Source: Tubulanus polymorphus
Lineage: Eukaryota > Nemertea > Palaeonemertea > Tubulaniformes > Tubulanidae
Reading direction: 5' to 3'
DNA length: 64,000 nt
Assembly (NCBI RefSeq): GCF_964204645.1
Contig: NC_134029.1
Coordinates: 1,249,001 to 1,313,000, forward strand
Position 1 is the stretch's first letter. Each line of letters opens with the position of its first letter. The position numbers and the translations under genes were made by a program. The notes beneath the pieces are model-generated. The model ran no database searches. It saw nothing but the letters and a program-made list of their open reading frames with translations, and was not told the DNA's origin. Shown piece by piece: positions 1 through 14,152 of this stretch.

Positions 1-249
1 ATTCGGAAATTAACAAATCTTAAACTCTGCACTCCAAAAAGATAATGGCATTGGATCTGATGGCACACTCAGTTCTTACGCTTGCGAGCATGGTTAATAT
101 ATTGATTTTGATTAAATGCAATTGAATAAATAAAAAGAAAAATCATCATTTGTATATTTATTTATATACATTTTCCTAATATAAATTCTTGTGTGTGTAT
201 AAATATCTGTATAAATATGGGACGAATGTAATCTGATATTTCATATTAT

Positions 250-3200
250 TTACACCATGGAACTTTTACGTGGAACGTCCTCTGCATCAGTCGGGTTTAT
301 AGACGGATTTACTGGTAATATAGCTGGTTCCGTGCGAGGTGGACCGGCTATATTATCGAAGCCCTGATCTGTACCTCCAGTAAACTGTGCTTGCTGTTCA
401 TTTGGCGAAACTAAGAAAAATGAAAGACATGTGCAGGAAATGAAGAAGTGTATCGGTGCGTAACAATGCTTTGGATACAGGAACCGTATATTCACGAAAG
501 ACCCGTAAGAACCCCATTTCGCGTTCCAATTTCAACCGCATCACTTTAGATTCTATTCAATTTTCATTAAGTTTCGATTTTTTTTCTGGGTGCTTGGATC
601 CCTACGGAACATAGCCCCCGTTTGATTTGCAAGCATCCAGCCTTGTATGTAAGTAACTATATTGAATGTTTTTCCAAGTTTTTATAATCATATATAATCT
701 GTATTGCATATAAACATGGCAAATGAATAATATATAGGGTATGTATGTGCCACGTAAGATTTACAGATGAAGCTCTTGCAGGAGTTTCGTGAACACGGTC
801 CCAGGCAAACATGCAATTCAGGGGAAATATCATGCATGTTATATACGTTAAGTTTAAAGGGAAATTCAAAGTAAAGAAATGAATAAAATTAACCCATTGA
901 ACTGTTTATTGATTATCTGAAACTAAGGAAAAAATCTTATGAGTTCATCTATCGTATAAATGAAAAAGATAACGGCCACAATGACACCGTTTGGTCTTCC
1001 ATATTTACGTGAAGTTCTAGTTACCTATATCATCCCTGGAGGCGGCCATTCCTTCTTCGACATCTTCTTTCTTCTGTAAATCAGTCATCGTTGTTTCGGT
1101 TTTATCTTCACCACTTTTTCTGTAGATACCGAATAAATATAAACCGTTAATGAAACACTCCGAGTTCGTGAGAAATGCCACTATGATAATGAAAAATAGG
1201 GCCTGCAATATTTTCCTCGAGTTTATTAATGTATAAATCCACTAGTCTCTCGACTAGTTCTGAATTGTGTTTCTCTCATTACGTTGTTGCAATGGTATTG
1301 TTGAAAATGACGACTAGGATGTAATCGAAACGGTGAATAAATTATTAGCTCGAGGAATGTAATAATATTGCTCGAGAAATTTCGCGTTTTTTTCTATTTT
1401 TCATTCTTAGCGGAACGCTTATCATGATATTTCCTTTCCTTCTTTCTTAAAAGTTTGTCAAATTAGTCCCTAGATTTAATGAACTCAGAATGAAATGCCC
1501 TTTTTCTCAGGCTTAGCTACTTTATAACGTTTACATTCATTTAACCTATAACCCATAACACCATAGGGTTGATGCATTTTCAAGCGTTTTGTCCTCAGAA
1601 GTAATAGCCTCAGTAAATTACGAGAAATTCAGCCCAATTCATTTTGGCTTCTTTCAAGTCTTACGAGGCTTTAACAATAGAATTATGATTAGAATTAATT
1701 ATCAAACAATAATTATAGGATTTTCTATCATTGTACATAAAATCACATACGATCAAAGTAATAACGTCTAAGTGTTTCTGTTTTGTGTTGGTTATTAGCA
1801 GTTGATCATTAGCATGCTAATTGCCAAAATGAGAGATACAACATTGTGCTACTAACATTGAGATCCGGTACTCGACTTTTCGAGGAAACTGGATTTTCAC
1901 AACGTGCATTCTCTATTGATTGCGTGCTGGGAGAAACACTAACATTTTGAATGTGAACGAAACAATCAATTGTATTGTCAATGTGTCCATCTGTCGTCTG
2001 TACTGTCGTCTCAGGGTCGAAATTCTGTGATCTTGCACCACCCCAGCGCATAAAACCTAGCTTCTAGGTTATAAATACGACCCCCCCACCATAAGATATA
2101 AAGGATAATTCTTTAACGAAATGATTTCTGAGTTCTCTTAAGCTCAACAATATTAGACGATGGGAACGAAGTATCTATTCCGGGACGAATTGAGTCTTTG
2201 ATACTCATTAGATTTTTGAGTTTTTCCATCGTCGTAAGTTCTCCAGCCTGATTTTCATCGACTTCGAGAGGAACTGGGTGATTACTTCCATTTGTGTCAA
2301 GGATCTTTATTTTTTAGACTAAAAACTGATTTTAAACGGAGAGATCCAAATGTCAGTATGTTTTCGTCAATTTATATACGCGTCTAATCTATTACGGAGC
2401 GAACAGGCACGAGTCACGTGGTCAACAATCGTTACGCGCGCCACCTATACTTACTGGTTCTTCATTTCTTTTTTGTGACGTAGGAAGAAAAAGATGAGAA
2501 CTCCGACAACCGCTACAACAATCAAAACGGCTATAAGTATTCCAACAATGAGTCCAGCCTCACCGGAAGTGCTACTGCCAGCCGTCAGGATGGCTAAAAT
2601 ACAAAAGTACATTCAATTTAGTACTAAAAGTGTTTATCAGAAGTTTCAAAGTTTCTGTGAAAAAACTGTATTTATTTCAACTAAGCTGACTGTTTAGATT
2701 GAACGAATAGTACTTACCCTCACAGGTGATACCAATAGCCGGAGTCCATATTGCTTGACCGTTTATCAATTCGCATCGATACTGTTGTGTATTTCCAACT
2801 GATTTGAATCCTTTATGGCATCCATTAATAGTTACTAAAGCTTGCACCGAGTAATTATTGTTGTCTTTGACGCTGTGAGGAATGTTCAATAATCCGCAGT
2901 AAGTCTCTACAAATTGAATGGCAGTAAAACGATAAGGACTCTGATTCAAAAGTGTAAAAGTTCTAGGCAAAATGCTTATGAATCCTAGCTGATGTTGTTT
3001 TGGTTCAACAGACAATCTAACAATTTAGAACCGGTCTAAGCACATTCTAACCATTCTAAAAACTGACGGAAGACCGGTCTGAACTCCTGCTCATATCGGT
3101 TCTATAGGCAAGTTTAGGATGATATGGTTCCTACAATTCCGATATATACTTACTGGGTACAATGCTTGCCTGTTGTGAATCGAATGATTCGGAATATTGT

Positions 3201-6200
3201 TTTGTCGCGATGGCAATAGCTTCACTTCCAGTAGCCTTCAAGTCGAAAGCGCAAGGTTCATTATTACCACACGTATCAGCTACAGTCGCGTTCGTCACCA
3301 TATCGATATTGTCAAACTGCGGTGTATATTGCGTATCATCATTGAACTTAAGAAAGGTTTCTCCATCCGAATATTTGAATAGTGATTCGGTTTCTTGTAT
3401 TCTCCCTATAAAATCAATCAGTTCATCAGAATATCAGTTCAACAAAACGTTTCATTCACGCGCAATTTAAAAGTAATTTACGATTCTTGCTTACATTGAT
3501 TTCTAAATTCGTCGTAAATTGTTTGAGTATTTTCGAATGTTTGACCGTATTTAGCCGGTTCAGCCGACATCCACGTTCCTAACAGTCCTTCAGTCTTCGT
3601 CTGAAAAGGATAGAGCTTGAAATGTCGAATGCTGCCCCCACAACAAAGGCAAGTTCTGCTACCTCCCCTTTACGAAGGTTAATAGGTCTAAGGGTGGATT
3701 CAATAGACGATTGACTGGATATAATTCAATAGAATAAAAAAACCCACAATATGACGAAGACTATGAGAGTTGGGGAAATTAATGAAAAAATCTCATAGAA
3801 TTGAGTCTAAACGTCACTTTCTTAGTTTTCTTCATGGTTATTTCACTGAGAACCTTAGTGTCAGTGGTATATATCGCTAACGTGGTTCACGCGAGCTCTT
3901 TAGTATAGGCAGTATACGGAGCTCCGCGAACCGGCCATTCTCAGGACTGGGTGGTTATGTGGAATGGTTATGGGCTTTTTCTTCAACTTAATCCATAGGC
4001 TGTTACTTTGTTTATGGGAACCAATTCGGTCTAATGGTGTTTTATGAATAGGTATTCGATGCAAGAAAAAAAGTCGTGATATCATTTCACATACTTTGAA
4101 TTGCTCTGGAATGGTCACCAGAGCATTTAATAAGTTGTTGCTTCTGGTTATTTTGATACCGATCCCTTCAGCAAAGGTCAAGACAAACTCGGAGACATCG
4201 GCCGGTCTAAGTCGGTTAATGTTGAAACCTACAAAAATATATCACAAAGATTTATTCGAATAAATGAAATGTTCGTTTTCTTCGAAATTCATTTGTAATG
4301 GCGAAAGTTTTGAAATCATAAACGACTTACTTTCGAATTTCTGATAGAGCTGACCGGGTTGCGTGAAGAAATGTTGCTCCCATATACCGTTTTTATTCAC
4401 CCACACAGATATTTTTCTGGACGTTTCCCAACCTATCGGCGCGAGTCTAACCTCGACCTTATCGGTATCGCCGTACTGCATGGCTATTGCAGTTACGACA
4501 GTAGCTGGAGTGTTAGTTGAAGCATCTATTGAAAATCATAAAACACAAAGAAATTAAATTTGATAGTAAAAGTGTGTTTTTAGTAGCAAATGAGTTATCG
4601 AATCTACTGGCCTTCAGTGCAGGTCGTTTGCTAGTTTTGGGTAAGCTAGCTGAAAGTACCCCTCCCATCCTAAACCAGCGGACGCAGCGTCGCCCGTGGT
4701 TGATCAGGATTTTCAATTTGTAAACGTAGGATATCTTTGTTTAAATTATAACCGTTTTTCTATTTAATTATTACCTATAAGCATCTGTTGTAATCGGGCT
4801 TGAATCTTGAGACCATTCGGTGCCCCGGCAACAGGTTTCAACAGCCAGAATTCACCTTTACCGTTAAATGTAATTCTTCTACCGTCGAATTGGACGAAAT
4901 GTGGATCTCCGAAAACCGTCGCTTCAAACATAAAGATACAGAATGATATACAAGATCAGACAAAGCGATAAAACACACCTACAGACATAACACCCAAACC
5001 ACGTCGATGCCAGCAAAACATATTCAATTGTCTGAAGAAGTTTTGATACAATTCTCTCCTCCATTATTACGCCGGTAGCAATCTGCTGCCTGGATCCCGC
5101 AGAAACATCAAAACCACAACTAACGATGGTCTCTTGAGAGAGTGTCCGAAATGCAAAGTCCTTTAGGTTTTAATCGTATTTATCGTATCTATTCTCCACA
5201 TCTGAGTGTGTTTATACTACTAACATCCAGGCTACACTGCTAGCACTGATTTATCAGAATTTCTCCTGGGTGGACAGAACAAAATGATGGACTGTGTTTT
5301 TCCGGCTTGCCCGAGGACACTACGGCGGTACCAGCCTACATCTGCTGTATGTAAGTAATTCTAATCAATGAGATGGATTTAAAGGCCCACTGGCAGTAGA
5401 AGTTGAAATCTCACCTGCTTTAGGCGATGCATACGATTTACAAGAAGTCGTTGGTCGTAAAGTCATATACTGGAGACAGTTATCAGAATACAGACAGCAA
5501 TGATAGTAACTAACTACGTCACGTATCCAGTGTGATAGTCTTGGTAAATAAGGTGGTTTCTCGTAGGGATATTTCCCGAAGCTCGCTGCCCTATCCGGAG
5601 TACTACCGTTATACGAATCCATGCTATACATGAGAAGACCTGCCGAATTGTAGCAACATTGATTCCCCGCACCTTTAGCGCTGAAAAGTGAAAAATATTC
5701 AGAATCATTCATTTCAAACATCTAATAGATTCAGTTCCACAGATGTCGGTGATGACTCGACTATGTGACCTGTAACTGTGGCACTGCGTCCAAGGTTTCA
5801 ACGACTGTCTTATTAGATTTGGTCCATTTCCGAAGTTATAAGCCCAGAATCCTAACTTAAGAACCCAAAAGGTTTTTGCCAAGAACTATGGAACTGGATA
5901 CTGTTAATTGATTTATTAATATACTTACTTGGGCTGCACGGATCGGACGCAGTGTTGAGCACCGACGTGAAAGCGACATTTCTTCGGATCTGGGTCGTTC
6001 TCGTTACAGGATACATCTGGTTCCCAGCGACCTATGTCTACTTTAGCTTGTTTCAATTCACACGGACACACCGGTAAATCATTCAGCCACGATGAATCTT
6101 GTTTGTCCTGATTCACCCATTTCAGACATTTCTGCTGTGCCCCATTCGCGCTCAGTCCTCTATTCGTCAACCATGACACCATTGTAAGCGTCGACCAAAG

Positions 6201-9200
6201 ATAACTGTTAGAAAATACAAAATATGTTACAGATATTCTCAATTTAATTCAAGTACAACTCAGGCAGGTATCAATCTGCAGCAGTCTGGAATCAACCCGT
6301 CGGACCATTTTAGTGTGAAGTTTTTGAAGTCCTGATGAAATGTGGTCAGTGCTTGGTGTTTGTAGTTCATTTTCAATTAAAAATGCCTCAGATGAAGCAC
6401 TGAACACATGCGAAGTGTAAATGATCGGTTTATGAAATTGTGCTGATTGATTGTCTTTGTAGTTCATTTTCAATCAACTTGTCTCAGGTATACGTAGTCC
6501 TGAACACATGTGTGAAAGTCTGAGGAGGTGCAGGGCCCATGCAGCAGATTGACCGCGTGATAATGTTGAAGCTATACATTGTTTAAAACGACTCTTACCT
6601 GGACTGCAGTGTGCTTTCTCTTATAACTATCGCTCCCATGTCGTAAAGATGACAGTTTTGATTCGAACATTGTACAGAATTAGCTTCGAAGATATGCATA
6701 CCATCGTTCGGTGAATTAGCTGAAATCGTCGCCAGCTCGACCCACTCCGCCTTCAATGAATATAATCAATCCAAATATGAATGAAACAGGTACAAAATAC
6801 AAAAATGCCCAAAAAGTATTGAAGTTGCCATAATCAATGAATACAAAGTTTATTAATCCGGCAGTTTCAAGATGTCCCAACAAAATAGTAATGCGATAAC
6901 TAACTGTTTCTCTGAAGACTAGATTTAGATAAATCTTGAAACCATCAGATAAATGAACTAAAGATATCATCGATTGTAGGATTGTTCATTGTCATCTACA
7001 GGTTACAAATCACGTGACTCAATTACCCGATAGCTATGATAAACCAAGTCAAATATGCGTCTTTTGAAGATTCGTTTCTCAATTATTCTAAAACTTACGC
7101 CTCTGTTGAATGTAGGGTGCTCCCTGTAACCATAAACATAGATGTTCACTGTGGAAGTTTCAGCGAAAGCCAGCGTGTTCCATTTCAATTCCAGAGGAAA
7201 TCCTGGTTGTCTTTCCGACCAATTCTGACGATCGACAAGAGTAACCGGGAACGTATCTTCAGTTGGCAAACCTTTAATATACATTACACAAATTACAGGA
7301 TATTTGTAAAGATTTAAAACATTATAACGTATTGAATGAATTCATTATAAATGAACTGTGTTTTCGAGATGAGATGAGTTTCCCTCATCTATTCAATTGA
7401 TTCATTTCATTCGATGTCTTTTTGGCATCGCCCATACAAATTAACAAGTCATATCTGTCAGGAACGAAAAAGGGAGTTTGAAATCGAAGTACAAATGTCT
7501 AGATGGTTGGTCGAAAAGGGAAGATGTCACCGCCATCGGGCCAGTGGGGGTTGCGAGTTTATTGACCGGACAGACCGGCACCGCGTCTGGTGGGACGAAG
7601 CAGAAATTGATTCTCCACCAACAAATAGACTGAAAGAGAGAATATACTTACCGACATGTATATGAGTTGGGTTACTATAATAAGTGGCACCGCCGTCATA
7701 ACTAACTTCAACTTTCACATCTCCGACTTTCATGAAATAAGGGGTGATACAGTGAACCCCGGTGCTGACGATGGCGGGCTCTTCATCTTTACCGTCAAAA
7801 CGACACATAACTGACTGAGTGATACCCTGTTCTAGACACAACCCCGATATCTCAATCATATCTCTACCGAATGAACTGACTGTATGCGGATACGCCTGTA
7901 ATTCCATACCTGTGTGGTGGTGGATTAAATCAAAACATCGAAATAAGAGCTAGAATTAACTAGATACGCGATAAAACCATGCAGAAGAAGAAAACGAGTT
8001 GGAAAAGTTTCCCCGAGCTACGTAATATTCATGCTGCCCAACGTTGCGATTATATCCTAGAAGTCATCTTGCAGAAATTGTGAAATAAATATTCCTGAAA
8101 GATGTGAATCAGGATCTAGTTGAACTGTTGAATTTACTACCAGCTCAAGGAAACATTTCAGACTCGTTTTTGTATTGTGGGATTTTATCATATACATGTT
8201 ATCGTTCAAACACCGAGTGTTTCATATAGATTTCAGTTTCAGAGAATTTCAAATTGTTTTTAAGACATTTAAATGTAAAATTCTCGGGTAATATTTGGAT
8301 TCTAACGATGTGAAATTGATAATTGCTTCACGTACTGGCTTCAAACTCAGGTTTAACACAGCCGCCTCGTAGAATGTTTTCTGTCGATATCTCATAGTAG
8401 AATCTTCCCGGAATATGAGATCCCATATTCACCAGTTTCGTCATCTGATCGACATCCCCTGATAACGGTAGAGGATACCAGCCCTGTTCCATACCAGCAT
8501 TGAATCCAGCCTAAACAAGGAAATAAGTATTAGGATTTATTGCAAATTTATAAAATAGCAGTGAGCAAAACTATCTTAAGATCTCAAAATGCTGAAATTT
8601 AAAGCTCTATGAATTCTACAGTCACTTGTATTTGTCATGGAATTGTTCGGAACAAATCAGCCGAATAGAACTTCACTATACGTCACTGTGACGTCACAGT
8701 ATACTGGATGATCATGATTTGTGAAAGCTGAATGATCACGCCGACCCGTGGCCGAACGGGACGGTCGATCGTCACCGACACCTGAGAGCCGAGTTCGAAC
8801 CGTGAACCACTCACACATATAAACATGCGACCAAAATGTGATTAAATATTTCATTGTTTTTTTCTTCAATTTGACCTTTATTGCAGCTTGATGTGGATTT
8901 TTTCTAAAAGCCAACACGCGTTAAGGATAATCATACTTGAATAGTTATTGAATAGTTATTATGAATTACTTACAGCCGCTGAAATAGCTCCCTTCGCGAG
9001 GTTTTGAATGGTGTAATACTGTAATATTACGTAAGTCTTCACTTCATCTGTTAACACCGTCAGTCGAAATGTATTTGTCTGTGTGGAAAAAATCAAGACA
9101 ATTATTAGTTAGCGACGAATCATTTCCTCGGAGTCATTTAGTGGAAACTGAATATGTAAACTGTATATGTTTTTAGTGTCTGGGTGTGGGTTGTTTTCAA

Positions 9201-10519
9201 CACGATACCGTCGACAAAGGTATCAGTTCAAACAGTTACACTTTTCACACGAATATCTACATCGAAACATCTGATAGATTGAACAATTCTGATATTAGAA
9301 ACTCCTTGTAGAAACAATAGATGTAGATGTATCGGTCACCTTGGTCGTATCGGCGGCGTCTTGCTCCGCGAGTTGGTTCCAAATCACTTCAAATCCATTT
9401 TTAGATTTATAACCTCGGGACCCGATTGCGTATTGTCGGATTTCAGTATCGTAGGCGTCTAACGTGGCATGCGCTTCCTGAATACACCAGAAACAAACAA
9501 AAAAATCAACAGATTATTAACCATTGCTGCAACACTAGGAGTTCCGTGTTGTAACGATTGTATGAAATCCCAAACTAGAAAAAGAAAAATGGTCCAAAAA
9601 GTATCCTTTTGATGATTAAGTAGATTAGTCCAATATAGTCGGAACCTTTTCTTCTTCATAGTGTAGGGTTTTATATCACATCTATAATTACAATATTTTT
9701 GATATATCGCTATGTAATATCAGTAAAGAGAAAGGTACATAAATCTTGAATAAATTAATAAATTACGTTAATTGTCGATATTCTCATCGAATACGTACCG
9801 GAAGTTCTCTGTATGATATATTTCCGGGTGAAGTTGGCTCGTTGTTTACGGGATAAAGTAACGCAGCAATTAGTGGTTTATCCGATTCAGGTAATGCGTA
9901 AGGTAGTGGAAACTTTCTGTACCTTCGCTCGTTATCTTGCCCCATAATCACATAGCCGTTTGCATATACCTTGACAAAATATGGCGTTAGCATAGTTATT
10001 GTATTAAACTCCAAGGGAAGTAAAGTTCTGGTCGGTATCTTCGATACCTGGGACACTCCTGAGTTTCACAGTGTTTATCAAAGTTATAACTTCGAGTTGG
10101 GATTAATAGAATGTTTGTCAAGTCTTAACCGAGGACTGGGTGAATAACTAATGTTAATTAGTTGGTCGGAAATCCCTAAATCTAGTCCATATATTAAACG
10201 ATGTAATTCGTCATTCGTTGTACTCGGTACCATCTGTAATAACTTTATCAACGAATATATTCTGATGCAAGTATTTTTTTGTGAAACGACAGGAAGATTA
10301 ATGAATGGAAAAACTTACAATTATTGAACTAAACATTCGGCCGTAAAACGGATATTGAACTGAGAATTGTTTGATGCAGTTGCAGTTTTCGATTTTATCG
10401 TACATTTTCGGAATTTGTACAAATGGCGGATCATTTTGCGCGAATATCTCTTCCACTGAAAAGGAAAAGATGAGAAATATAAATTCAATAATGCGGATAA
10501 TAGAAAACCTAGCAAACAT
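250..10519 (-). CDS. mesh: Mesh/SUSD2-like transmembrane adhesion protein (NIDO-IPT-AMOP-VWD-Sushi-TM), 19 exons
   Basis: Predicted type I membrane protein of 1136 aa. Exons: 10319-10519, 9799-10047, 9340-9477, 8974-9078, 8336-8510, 7652-7909, 7099-7271, 6599-6750, 5929-6204, 5415-5680, 4775-4921, 4331-4525, 4095-4228, 3495-3600, 3154-3405, 2718-2906, 2455-2593, 1025-1119, 250-410; every GT-AG junction keeps phase. Signal peptide about 1-30 (cleavage near IFA|QND). NIDO spans about 68-290 (GWYPLPLSG, IPGRFYYEI). IPT/TIG about 290-375. AMOP about 484-664 (WLNDLPVCPC, then NQCCYNSAG). VWD starts near 667 (VFGDPHFVQFDG, later GLLGTW). Sushi 943-1005 with four Cys. TM about 1016-1040, then a roughly 95-residue acidic tail. 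Drosophila Mesh organises smooth septate junctions in gut epithelia; vertebrate SUSD2 shares the AMOP-VWD-Sushi part. Start chosen at ATG 10519, which gives the signal peptide. Least certain junction: the acceptor of exon 8. Confidence 0.9.
8738..8815 (+). mobile_element. tRNA-derived SINE head
   Basis: An A-box-like TGGCCGAACGG (8749-8759) and a B-box-like GAGTTCGAACC (8791-8801) about 31 bp apart, the spacing and spelling expected of a tRNA-derived SINE promoter. It sits inside intron 4 of the Mesh-like gene. No intact cloverleaf. Confidence 0.5.
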
Positions 10520-13201
10520 CCTGCTGTCACACACTAGAATTCAGCTCGATAAATATCGCTGAAAGAAATATAATTATCAGATTCAGATAAACAACAAAAT
10601 TCTAAAATAGACTTCCGTAACGATGAAATTTCGAAAATTTATAAAAATGAAACCACACCATTCATGATAGTTATTTATCTTGTTAATCACATTTTCTCAG
10701 TATTTCGCTATTATTCGTCATTTATTACACTTTACATTTGATTTATCACGTATAACTAGTATCGGAATCATATTTGATTATTTCTGGCTGAAATACCGTT
10801 GGTCATATTCACGTTCTGTAATGGGTGGGTGTAACGTAATTCACGCAACATTATTTACATTGTATTTAACCTAATCTAAGTAATTCTTTTGACAATAAAT
10901 CGCTTATCACCAATGCGTCATTCTTTCGAAAAATAATAAAAGACATTCATTTCTCACGAAGGGTTGGGGACATGTTATCGTACATGTATATATTATGTAC
11001 TATGCGATTTAGCTTGGAAACGATTGATAAGTCTCATTATATGCATTGTGTATTTACCTAATCTAACAGGAATGATTTACAATCTTCCATTTTACTATCG
11101 GTTACCTGTGACCGTGTCAGGATATCACACAGGCCAGGTTGATTTTAACCTGCCCAAACAGAGTGAATCGTTTTAATTTCGATGAATTATTTTGACGGTA
11201 TGAGATGCGTCTTATAATCAAGGAACGTTTGTTGATGAGTTACTTTGAAAAAATAACTGGTCCGGATCCAGACCCAAGGCATATATTTGGCCCGTGTCAT
11301 ATAAGATTGCGCGTTCACAGGTAAATCACTTAATGCTATTAGAACGATAATGAGGCAAGTGACTGGAGTCACTTACAGTACCACTAAGCATTCACACGGA
11401 CTAATTTGACCCATGCTTAAATTCGGAACGGGTCTGGTCTGACGTTTTAGATCAAGCCATATTTGGCCCGCGTCAATAAGGTACGCACCCATTTGGCACA
11501 TTGTTGTATCGCAGTTGCTATATTGAGTTGTTATTGATGTCGTGTAAATAACTTCTCAGATTCGAAGAAAGGAATTTTGCATTATCAATAGATGTCATAT
11601 TGACTCACAGTATATGTATGACACATTATGGTCGTCTATACATCATCTCAATACGTCGTCAACTTTATCATTACTTAATCAAAAACAATCAGGAGAATTC
11701 TGCATCTGACATTCTGGTGGTACTCGGACGAGGGCTCCGCAAAGTTATTTGATTATTTAGAATTTTTGATATGATATTGACTTCCAAGGTGACTAAAATA
11801 AATTTTATCTTCCTTTGTCTTAACTTTTCGTTCAACAAAAATCGTAAAAGTAGTTGCAATCCTCTTTCGAATACATATTCAAAATAACGAAAATGATTTA
11901 GAAGAAGGATTGATGAAATCTGGGTTCCATTGAAATGGTACGTACATGTACATCTAGATATACAGAATTCGACCAACCTGTTCTATGTTAATGAGAGTTT
12001 GTATCGTAATTGATTAACGTAATAAATATATTCTACCATATAGACAATTTTATAAAGTCAATTTTAACAATGTTTTTTAGATGATAGAATATCTGGTTGC
12101 TAAACAAGGTACAACACCGGTGACACGAATGGCCTGACACGCCTTAATGGCGGATCGCCATTTTGTGGGTCGGTGTTGTGAGTCTGATGAATGTAAAGCT
12201 AAATCAATCCTTGCAATATCAAACAGTATTTTCTCAGTGATCTTTACCTGTTTGTCCATGAGATGAAATTACCAAATTCAACCAAACGATACTCAATATA
12301 CTGAATAATCCTGTTAATAGCTGCCGATTACAGGTATGCGACGCCATGACTATGTCTCCAAGCCTGGTATCATCCCTATTAGAACCTTATCAAATTTTTG
12401 TCCCACATGCGACTCGACTCCGAGATAAGCTAATTTTACATGAGTAGGCTTAAAACAAACATTAGGACGAACGCATACAGGTCTATTTACACAATATACA
12501 TAGTCATCTGACCCAAACTAAAGCTTTAATGACAATAAAACTATTTCCCTTCCTCTTCCTTGCGTTTATCGTTTATCTGTATTTTTTGTGAAAGCGTCAT
12601 AAATGAATAAAAGACAAGCAGGATCCAGTTCCACAGGTGTGAGTAATTGACTTCGAATTAACTCATTGGCAATGGACTGATTTCAACTCAGATTTTTATT
12701 CTAACTCGCAACTGTGGAACTGGGTCCAGAATTTTAATGAATCATACATCTATCCGATTTTGAGGACGAATGATCTATACTTTTGCTAAAGGCAATGAAC
12801 ACGATGAACTCTCAATCCAACTATAATAAAATGTGAAAATTATATTACTGAATCAATCATGATTTATTTTCGGAGCTTTCAAAAATGTTACTGCCCAGTT
12901 ATTTTATTATTCAACTGAATTCAACAAAAAAAAATGAATTAATGAAAATTGATTCGGAAGAAAAATGTAGTTCTATTGAAAATCGTGTTGAATCGCCGCG
13001 AAATTTTACACATTAAACACAATGAGAATTTACAATGAGAAAAGAAATGTCGATATTTGCAGATCTATCGTTATTTCTTTACTGGTTTCATCATCACACA
13101 CACACACGATATAAATCAGGAGTGATATCTACTGGTAACGATTGTTGTAATCTATAGATCACGATAACTTGGTATCGCATCTCAGATAAATCTCAATAAT
13201 C
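10520..13201. other. Intergenic stretch
   Basis: No supported gene between the Mesh-like gene and the first GPCR. It holds an exon-like fragment on the minus strand at 11187-11530 (see findings), a short inverted-repeat element at 12628-12733, and a small CA run near 13094. The rest is AT-rich without long open frames. Confidence 0.6.
12628..12733. mobile_element. Short inverted-repeat element with CCAGTTCCACAG ends
   Basis: GGATCCAGTTCCACAG at the left faces CTGTGGAACTGGGTCC at the right, enclosing about 75 bp. Degenerate relatives occur at 26224-26380, 57965-58071 and probably 5731-5795. Confidence 0.6.
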
Positions 13202-14152
13202 ATGAATTTTACTCATGTTCAGATGGTTCCAGCATACAACAGTTATACCGTACTCATGTCCGTGGAGAACAAGTCTGGCGTATATCGCATGTGTTCATTG
13301 GTCATTTCGTTGGTTCTATTTTTACTGGGTGCCTTCGGAAATTCAGCTACTTTCCTGATAATGATAAGTCGTAGATTTCGCAGTTTATCTTACGCTAACT
13401 ATCTGATCATTTTGTCTGTTACCGATTCAGTCGTCTGTGTTAACATATCACTGATGCCCGTTTTACAATATGTTTTAATGCACGTAAAAAGTGGTCCTAT
13501 ATTCATAATGAATTCACTGATCAGTTGTCAAATCTACGAAGCTGCTTTGTTGTTCTCTGTATCCAGTAGTTCGTGGTTAATCGTGGCTATATCTCTAGAA
13601 CGTGCGGCAGTTGTTCTCTTCCCGTTCACATCTCGTTTAATATGTACACCGAGATTCGCCCGAAGTGTTATTGTGGTAATTATGGTTACGAATTGTATTA
13701 TATTATGGATCTATCCTGCTTGGATTAGCTTTTTCGATAACTTAGATCCTCCTCTATGTTATTACGGGTTACGTGAACAAATGATTTGTTTTATCACTAT
13801 AGTTGTCCATGTTCATTTTCTTCCTTTAACCATCATAGCGACGTCAAATTCTGTAATAATAATGCAGTTATTCAGAGGTTCAAAAATAGTTTCGTCCGAT
13901 AAGAAAACTACAAAAGCAAAACGTACAACAATAATGCTTGTAACAGTTTCACTCACATTTGCGATGTTAACACTTCCCTCCTCTATTTCTGCGATCTTGC
14001 CAATCACCGAGAATCAGAGAGTATTTCTTTTAGACATTTTCACCCAGATTCAAATGTGTAACTATGTGGTCAACTTTTACATGTATCTGTTACTGGGACG
14101 AGAAATTCGAGAATATTTCTGTGAAAGAATTCGCTGTTTCTCCTGGCAGTAA
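13202..14152 (+). CDS. Orphan rhodopsin-like GPCR, family copy 1 (intronless)
   Basis: 316-aa seven-helix receptor in one exon. The N-terminus carries an N-glycosylation site (N2-F-T). TM1 has the conserved N47 (GAFGN), TM2 has D75, C109 before TM3 can pair with C186 in extracellular loop 2, TM5 has P208, TM6 has P259. The DRY motif is ERA (133-135): the acidic residue and Arg remain but Tyr is Ala. TM7 has N-F-Y-M-Y (291-295) instead of NPxxY, with Phe in place of Pro, followed by a basic helix 8 (GREIREYF). These variations resemble FMRFamide-receptor-like and lineage-expanded invertebrate chemoreceptor-like GPCRs; the ligand is unknown. The ATG at 13202 aligns with the MN(S/F)(T/S) start of the other three copies. 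The tandem paralogue begins about 520 bp downstream. Four copies within 12.3 kb indicate local duplication. Confidence 0.92.
   Translation: MNFTHVQMVPAYNSYTVLMSVENKSGVYRMCSLVISLVLFLLGAFGNSATFLIMISRRFRSLSYANYLIILSVTDSVVCVNISLMPVLQYVLMHVKSGPIFIMNSLISCQIYEAALLFSVSSSSWLIVAISLERAAVVLFPFTSRLICTPRFARSVIVVIMVTNCIILWIYPAWISFFDNLDPPLCYYGLREQMICFITIVVHVHFLPLTIIATSNSVIIMQLFRGSKIVSSDKKTTKAKRTTIMLVTVSLTFAMLTLPSSISAILPITENQRVFLLDIFTQIQMCNYVVNFYMYLLLGREIREYFCERIRCFSWQ

Noticed and set aside
13813-14007. Minus-strand frame inside GPCR copy 1
   Set aside because: Antisense shadow of the receptor; no independent features.
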